The position numbers were made by a program, and so were the translations under genes. Positions 21,801 through 25,049 of a stretch of DNA of 25,049 nucleotides are shown in pieces (the first letter of the stretch is position 1; every line of letters starts with the position of its first letter). Source of the stretch: Candidatus Woesearchaeota archaeon UBA153 (GTDB lineage: Archaea; Nanobdellota; Nanobdellia; Woesearchaeales; UBA525); contig DASH01000042.1 in NCBI GenBank assembly GCA_002503705.1, positions 1 to 25,049 on the forward strand, written 5' to 3'. The notes beneath the pieces are model-generated. The model made no database searches and was not told the origin of the DNA. It saw only the letters and a program-made list of their open reading frames with translations.

Positions 21801-22467
21801 GAGCACGATGGATGCGCCCCTCGTCTTGACGTCCATCTTGGCGCCCGCCGAGGTGGACGACATGGTCTTCCACGTCGACACGCCGTGGCGCTACCCGCTT
21901 GAACTCTACGAGGCGGCGCTGCTGCAGAAGAAGCCGTGGGAGGTCTCCGTGCCGCAGATTAAAGACGTCTTGGAAACGCCCGCGCAGTATGAAGGGATGG
22001 GGTACACGCACGAGACGACCGACCTGAACGCCGGCGTCAGGTGTAGCGCGTACAAGTTGCTCCCGTCGATGGAGGAGAAGCTCCTCGGCCAGATGGAGCT
22101 CGCGGTGAAGATCCGCGCCGTTGATGCGAGCGATGTCGCGCGCCTCGTCATCGAGAAGCACTTCATCAGGGACACGAAGGGTAACTTGCGAAAGTTCAGC
22201 CAGCAAGAGTGCCGGTGCGTCGCGTGCAATGAGAAATACCGCCGCCCCCCCTTGCGCGGGCACTGTACGTCGTGCGGCGGCAGGGTCATCTTCACCATCA
22301 GCGAAGGCAGCGTCGTCAAGTATCTCGAGCCGAGCATCAGCCTGGCGAACAAGTTCAACGTGCCGACGTACTTGAAGCAAGACTTGGAACTGACGAAGCG
22401 CAGAATCGAGTCGATGTTCGGCAAGGACGCTGAAATACAAGAAGGCCTGGGAAAGTGGTTCGGTTAG
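18817..22467 (+). CDS. polC: DNA polymerase D large subunit DP2 (catalytic)
   Basis: A 1216-residue catalytic subunit of PolD, with no intein. The N-terminal landmark AGPIRNAGGTAAAVSVLIADYVR region is intact. The catalytic aspartates in RRDCDGDE are D969 and D971, matching those in the double-psi barrel active site of Pyrococcus DP2. Zinc-binding clusters lie at about 722-757 (CYCPVC ... CEGCGG ... CPTCG) and 1132-1155 (CRCVAC ... CTSCGG). The extreme C-terminus, QEGLGKWF, fits the PIP box QxxLxx(F/W)F for PCNA. The ATG at 18817 follows GGGGTGA and overlaps the DP1 stop, so the pair is translationally coupled. The first 35 residues are Pro/Ser-rich and not typical; ATG 18928 is a second possible start. 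Confidence 0.96.
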   Translation: MSSLTPSPAPNAPLANPSPLASPPERKESTFPECSPAMAAYFTKLQKGVDEAHAIAQRARALGFDPDVKVEVELASNLAERVIGLISIVAPQVKGSGVVERILELEAQYGKLDWRVAFQIALEVAQQKYCSFATQVEAIEVGIRMGFAYVTVGVVSSPLEGFTKLELKKRNDGKGEYFSLWYAGPIRNAGGTAAAVSVLIADYVRVRLGFATYDPTEQEIRRCHAELEDYHTFVTNLQYTPSVEETEFLLEHLPIEIDGDESEDREVSNINLKDLPRIKANKLRSGYCLLHSSCIPLKAPKLWAKLEKWGKEFALEHWSFLKEFVALQKRMKAKGKTEASAGLKPDYTYIHDLVAGRPVFGHPLRPGGWRLRYGRSRASGYSGQAVHPASMAVLLGFLATGTQLKVERPGKAAAFTPCDTLEGPVVKLRDGSVKRVKTEEEARKLSPNVSEILYLGDVLVNYGDFFDRAHPLVPVGYCPEWWAAELEKAAMELNAILDLEKLHVLTGVEKERLELYLKEPLKNTPSFSESARIAKATKTPLHPNHSLYWRLLTKEDLTALLKALRRSTREEGRLVLPFNALNPDAAAAKHALETLAVDHSLVEQEHIVLEREHVRQLLFPLGLDETTRERFPAAIDELFVVLGAQGAETNTLDFINTQSPVALRDTSGTFIGSRMGRPEKAKMRKMTGSPHTLFPIGEEGGRLRSFQSALEAGKVTSAFPVCYCPVCKRETPFFRCEGCGGMTARLKHCPTCGIVKECPHDAVPSTVRAIEIKRVFNDCLKILNTTIYPDLIKGVRGTSNHEHIPEHMLKGILRAKHELAVNKDGTIRYDASEITLTHFKPKEVSASVEKLRSLGYDVDVRGDPLMHEEQVLELKPQDLVLPCCPENPEEPADKIFLRAAAFVDELLEKVYQQPAFFHAKSRDDLIGQLMIGLAPHTSAGILGRIVGFSKTQGFMAHPYFHAAMRRDCDGDEGCFLLLMDAFLNFSRKYLPESRGSTMDAPLVLTSILAPAEVDDMVFHVDTPWRYPLELYEAALLQKKPWEVSVPQIKDVLETPAQYEGMGYTHETTDLNAGVRCSAYKLLPSMEEKLLGQMELAVKIRAVDASDVARLVIEKHFIRDTKGNLRKFSQQECRCVACNEKYRRPPLRGHCTSCGGRVIFTISEGSVVKYLEPSISLANKFNVPTYLKQDLELTKRRIESMFGKDAEIQEGLGKWFG

Positions 22468-23299
22468 CGGCTTCCTGACGCGACGAGTTCTATCTTGCGT
22501 TCTCCGGTCTTCCGATTCTGTTTTCCAACTCGGTATTCTTGTCTCGGTGCGTGCGCCCTTCCCGAGCTGATGATGTGCTCAGGGTAGTATGGCGGTTTTC
22601 CTATCTCTTTGAAGACTCGCTGGTAGATGTTGAAAGAGAGCTTCTCTTCCGCGAGCGTGTTGTTGTCGAGCCGATTGAGGAGGAGGAGGATGATGAAGAC
22701 TGTTGAGAAGAATACCGTCATGAGTGACGAGAGGAACGTCACGTCCCTGTTCACGTAGATGAGGATGATGTCAGGATGGTGAGCGTGAGCATCACCAACC
22801 AATCGAGCGAGCTCATGATGCGACGGGCGGTGAGGTCGAACTCTTGGCGCATCCGGGTGAGGCTCCGTCGCAATTCAAGGATGTGCGCGTAGATGTTCGT
22901 GTCTTTCTTCCGAATCTTGTCCGTCACTCGGAGGATGTTGTTGAACTCCTGCCACGTATCCTCGACCGAGTCCATGAGCTCATAATCGAACGAGGTGATG
23001 AGGTACGCGTCAATCTTGTCGTTCAGTTCCCGTGAGAGTTTCGGTATCGCTGATTGGATGGTCTGGCTCAACGCTATCAACGTTCCCGTCTCCTCCGCCA
23101 CCAACTCCTGGAGTTTGGAATAGTTCGTCAGCGTCGCGGCGATGTAGAAGCCGGAGAGGATGGCGAACAGGAGAGTCGAGACGACGAGAAGGTTGTCGTT
23201 CTGTACCAGGCCTGTTTTCGTCGGGACGATGAAGAGGAGCGCTGTAAAACAGGCGAAGGCGAAGCTGATTTCGGCCCAGAGCGTCACTTTGCGTTTCAC
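22464..23299 (-). pseudogene. DUF4239-like membrane protein, broken by a frameshift
   Basis: Two minus-strand frames together make one protein of about 275 residues. The first (23299 to 22751) has two N-terminal membrane segments, a helical middle (AEETGTLIALSQTIQ) and a third membrane segment ending MLTLTIL. The second frame (to 22464) resumes with IILIYVNRD, a fourth membrane segment (VFFSTVFIILLLL) and the tail NRLDNN ... VFKEIGKP. This order matches DUF4239 (bestrophin-like) proteins. The frame change, near 22765-22785, needs one inserted or two deleted bases. It could be an assembly error, a recent pseudogene, or less likely a programmed shift; no slippery heptamer is evident. A GTG start at 23299 follows GAGAGG. 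The end overlaps the DP2 stop tail to tail. Confidence 0.7.
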
Positions 23300-23370
23300 G
23301 TTGCCTCTCTTCTTTCAGAACCGCGATTAAAAAAGGTTGTGTTTCTCAGTCTCGACGCGTCACGCACTCG

Positions 23371-23631
23371 TCACGTGAACGCGATGATCTGGAAGCCGTG
23401 TTTCTCGACGTCCTCTTTCGACCAGAACGTCTGGTTTTTTGTCTTGCCCACGTACGTCACCTTCTTCTCGAGAACGCGCCCCGTATATGCTTTCGTCGCG
23501 GGGTCCCATTCGCGCAGGACGAGGACGTCGCCGGCTTTGCAGGGGAAGTCAGCGAGTCGCAGCTCGTACGTCTTCTCGCCATCAAGGACTTTCTGGAAGA
23601 ATTCAGGCCAGATTTTCTTCTCGATCCGCAT
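23371..23631 (-). CDS. ASCH-superfamily (DUF3850-like) protein
   Basis: An 86-residue protein with the compact DUF3850/ASCH pattern: KIWPEFFQKVLDGEKTYELR, an AGDVLVLREWDP strand-turn, then YTGRVLEKKVTYVG. ASCH domains share the PUA-like fold and are thought to bind RNA or modified nucleotides; no specific role is established for this subgroup. Its ATG is one base beyond the aIF2-beta stop, so both genes are probably translated from one mRNA, placing it in a translation-related context. It has no catalytic motif I can identify. Confidence 0.8.
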   Translation of the reverse strand: MRIEKKIWPEFFQKVLDGEKTYELRLADFPCKAGDVLVLREWDPATKAYTGRVLEKKVTYVGKTKNQTFWSKEDVEKHGFQIIAFT

Positions 23632-23632
23632 C

Positions 23633-24040
23633 TCAGATCCTGCTCTTCACCGGGTTGCGCGCGCCGCACGCCTGGCAGGTCATGATGATCGCCGAGCCCT
23701 CTTTTGAGAGTTTCGTCTCCGGTTTGCCGCAGCTCTTGCAGAAGACGAACTCGTCGGCGTACTGGACGATCTTCTCGTTCAATTTGGCGGCGTTCATCTT
23801 CGTGCCGAAGACGACGGATTGCTTGATGATCTCGCCGGGCGTGGCGAGCTCTTTCTGGACGTACTTGAGCAGGTGTTCCGGCTTCCGGTCGAGCGCTTTC
23901 GCGATCTCAAACCAGTTGTTGATAATCGTCTGCACGCCTTGGAGGTGCCCTTTCACTTTCGGCACTTGGAACCGCTCGGTCGAGACTCCCTCGTCCGGCA
24001 GCTGCTCCTTCGCGCGGTCCAGCAACGCTTCGTACTCCAT
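23633..24040 (-). CDS. eif2b: Translation initiation factor aIF2 subunit beta
   Basis: A 135-residue aIF2-beta/eIF5-type protein. After a short N-terminal helix comes the conserved RFQVPKVKGHLQGVQTIINNWFEIAKAL core and PEHLLKYVQKELAT. The C-terminal zinc ribbon has C101, C104, C122 and C125. With the alpha and gamma subunits (not in this window) it brings initiator Met-tRNA to the ribosome. I start at the ATG at 24040: a TATA box (CTTTAAAAA on the minus strand, 24064-24072) lies 24-32 nt upstream, so the mRNA is leaderless and the longer reading to 24097 would cross the promoter. The ASCH gene follows immediately. It diverges from the TraB gene, whose own TATA box is at 24098-24104. Confidence 0.93.
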   Translation of the reverse strand: MEYEALLDRAKEQLPDEGVSTERFQVPKVKGHLQGVQTIINNWFEIAKALDRKPEHLLKYVQKELATPGEIIKQSVVFGTKMNAAKLNEKIVQYADEFVFCKSCGKPETKLSKEGSAIIMTCQACGARNPVKSRI

Positions 24041-24063
24041 GAGAGGGGAGAGTTCCACGGGAC

Positions 24064-24104
24064 TTTTTAAAGTATGCGGCGTCGAGAAGGTGAGCAATTA
24101 TATA
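24064..24104. promoter_or_regulatory. Divergent TATA boxes of aIF2-beta and the TraB gene
   Basis: The minus-strand box CTTTAAAAA (24064-24072) serves aIF2-beta at 24040. The plus-strand box TTATATA (24098-24104) serves the TraB gene at 24127. Both lie about 24-30 nt from their start codons, giving two leaderless transcripts from an 86-nt gap. Confidence 0.6.
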
Positions 24105-24126
24105 CTCTCCCTCCTTTCCGCGTCGC

Positions 24127-24813
24127 ATGTCCTGGTATCGTCTTGTCGGCACGTCGCACGTCGCGACGCAATCGGCCAAGCTCGTCAAGCAGGCCTTCGA
24201 AGAGTTCCAGCCGAACGTGGTGGCGATCGAGCTCGACCGGAACCGGCTGCAAGCCCTCCTCGAGGAGCGCGCGACCAAAGGGAAGCGAAAGCGTTCGTCG
24301 TTCTTCGCGCTCAGCCGAGTGGTCGGCGTCAAGGCTGCCTTGTTCGCACTCATCGCCGGCATGCTGCAACGCAAGCTCGCGACGAAGATGGACCTCGTGC
24401 CGGGCGCGGAGATGCTCGTCGGGCATGATGAGGCGCGTCGTCGCCGCCTTCCCCTTCTCTTAGCGGACCAGGATTTGCGCATCACCCTCCATCGTCTCAA
24501 CAATGCGATGGGATGGCCGGAGTTCAAGCAGTTCTTGAAGGACTTCTGGTGTAGCATCTTCAAGCGGGAGACCGTCCAGTTCGACTTGCGCGACGTCCCG
24601 GACGACAAGGTCGTCGAACAGCTCTTAACGATGGTCCGTCAGCGCTACCCGCGGCCGTACAAGGTCTTGGTCTCTGAGCGGAACGCGCACATGGCGCGCG
24701 TCCTGCTCGCGCACCACCGCGTAGCGCCCGACGACAAGATTCTCGTCGTCATCGGCGCAGGGCACGGCGCTGGGTTGCGCGCGTTGTTGGAGACGGCGAC
24801 GCAGACTCTTTAG
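24127..24813 (+). CDS. TraB/PrgY-family protein
   Basis: A 228-residue TraB-domain protein. It shows the family landmarks in order: GTSHVA near the N-terminus, NVVAIELDRNR (about 36-46), LADQDLRITLHR (near 113-124), ER-N-HMARVL near the last third, and VVIGAGHGAG near the C-terminus. The GxxH and E residues belong to the TraB/GumN/Tiki group, some members of which are metalloproteases. Archaeal TraB proteins are usually longer with a C-terminal membrane region; this one ends right after the GAGH motif, with only one moderately hydrophobic stretch (about 65-80). A TATA box at 24098-24104 places the transcript start at the ATG. Function in archaea unknown. Confidence 0.85.
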   Translation: MSWYRLVGTSHVATQSAKLVKQAFEEFQPNVVAIELDRNRLQALLEERATKGKRKRSSFFALSRVVGVKAALFALIAGMLQRKLATKMDLVPGAEMLVGHDEARRRRLPLLLADQDLRITLHRLNNAMGWPEFKQFLKDFWCSIFKRETVQFDLRDVPDDKVVEQLLTMVRQRYPRPYKVLVSERNAHMARVLLAHHRVAPDDKILVVIGAGHGAGLRALLETATQTL

Positions 24814-25049
24814 ACGTATCGCCGAGCACGGGTCGGTCGCTCAGAACGTGAGCGTCGAGCATCGCTCGACTGCGCTGGCGCGGCGCGGGTTTTCTCGTTG
24901 TCGTCCGTCGTGATTTCTTCGTCCGTCGTGAGTTTCTCGTCCGGGACTGTCATCGCGGACGGCGATTGACTTCGAGAAGGGGTTCTTGCCGCGCCAGCCT
25001 CCAACCTGCCTGTGGCGGGCCCTCGACCGGCTCTTAGGCAAATGGATGG
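24810..25049 (-). CDS. Possible 3' end of a minus-strand gene (partial) with an acidic repeat
   Basis: One minus-strand frame is open from the window edge to a TAA at 24810-24812. Its ATG at 24953 would give a 47-residue protein; the frame also runs off the right edge, so it may be the tail of a longer gene. It contains a six-residue acidic repeat (LTTDEE, ITTDDN) and ends in an Arg/Ser-rich tail. I recognise no family. Its stop codon overlaps that of the TraB gene on the TTAG sequence, as at the DP2 end, which slightly supports it being real. The same DNA holds an 11-bp inverted repeat 24874-24998, so an RNA element is an alternative. Confidence 0.3.
   Translation of the reverse strand, partial: PSICLRAGRGPATGRLEAGAARTPSRSQSPSAMTVPDEKLTTDEEITTDDNEKTRAAPAQSSDARRSRSERPTRARRYV
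24902..24937 (-). repeat. 18-nt tandem repeat
   Basis: CGTCCGTCGTGA recurs at 24902-24913 and 24920-24931, with a third partial start at 24938. The period of 18 nt gives a six-residue acidic repeat in the minus-strand frame. Confidence 0.6.

Noticed and set aside
18817..22467. Intein in DP2
   Set aside because: Family motifs run without interruption and the length is normal for an intein-free DP2.
23341..23370. cgtcacg-type repeats after the ASCH gene
   Set aside because: Too short and imperfect to call a repeat or operator.

Overview
This is a GC-rich archaeal chromosome segment that carries much of a DNA-replication gene set. The following are archaeal: a two-repeat TATA-binding protein, MCM, Orc1/Cdc6, both subunits of DNA polymerase D (PolD), aIF2-beta, a TrmB regulator and a TtuA/NcsA tRNA thiolase. 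Most genes have a TATA box (TTTATATA or TTTAAA types) about 24-30 nt before the start codon, which implies leaderless mRNAs. PolD argues against Sulfolobus-type Thermoproteota. The secreted Cys-rich protein with a C-terminal Hint domain, compact genes and short intergenic spaces suggest a DPANN or euryarchaeal lineage, but I cannot place it further.

Layout, left to right. 1-4.95 kb (minus): TtuA-type tRNA 2-thiolation enzyme and a very large exported protein ending in a Hint autoprocessing domain. 4.98-6.36 kb (minus): a HAD-like protein, a GC-rich strongly self-complementary intergenic stretch (5502-5707), and TBP. 6.36-6.7 kb: an AT-rich intergenic region with two Orc1-box-like (ORB) sites. 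6.7-10.65 kb (plus): a Gly-Gly ubiquitin-like sulfur carrier, MCM, an RPA-like OB-fold protein and a histidine phosphatase. 10.66-14.0 kb: a SpoIIM-family membrane protein (minus), then a plus-strand operon of a CCG-domain Fe-S protein, a GlcD-like flavoprotein and a small one-cluster ferredoxin-like subunit. 14.0-15.24 kb (minus): a hypothetical protein and a TrmB regulator. 15.24-15.8 kb: a probable replication origin. 15.8-22.47 kb (plus): orc1/cdc6, DP1 and DP2. 22.46-24.04 kb (minus): a frameshifted DUF4239-like membrane protein, an ASCH/DUF3850 protein and aIF2-beta. 24.1-25.05 kb: a TraB-family protein and the end of a possible minus-strand gene.

The replication genes fit together. Orc1/Cdc6 should bind the ORB sites at the origin, MCM is the helicase, the RPA-like protein binds ssDNA, and DP1-DP2 is the polymerase, with a PIP box at the DP2 C-terminus for PCNA. 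ORB-like sites also lie in the cdc6 and mcm upstream regions and between tbp and the sulfur-carrier gene, so initiator feedback on these genes is possible. TtuA and the Gly-Gly protein are likely partners in tRNA thiolation.

The least expected structure is a set of three intergenic elements (7000-7120, 11581-11683, 17021-17132). They share one fold: a long closing stem, a CTT bulge and an inner hairpin. Outer stem and inner hairpin are exchanged between copies, and the outer stems differ completely in sequence while remaining perfectly paired. They look like an undescribed structured RNA or small mobile palindromic family.
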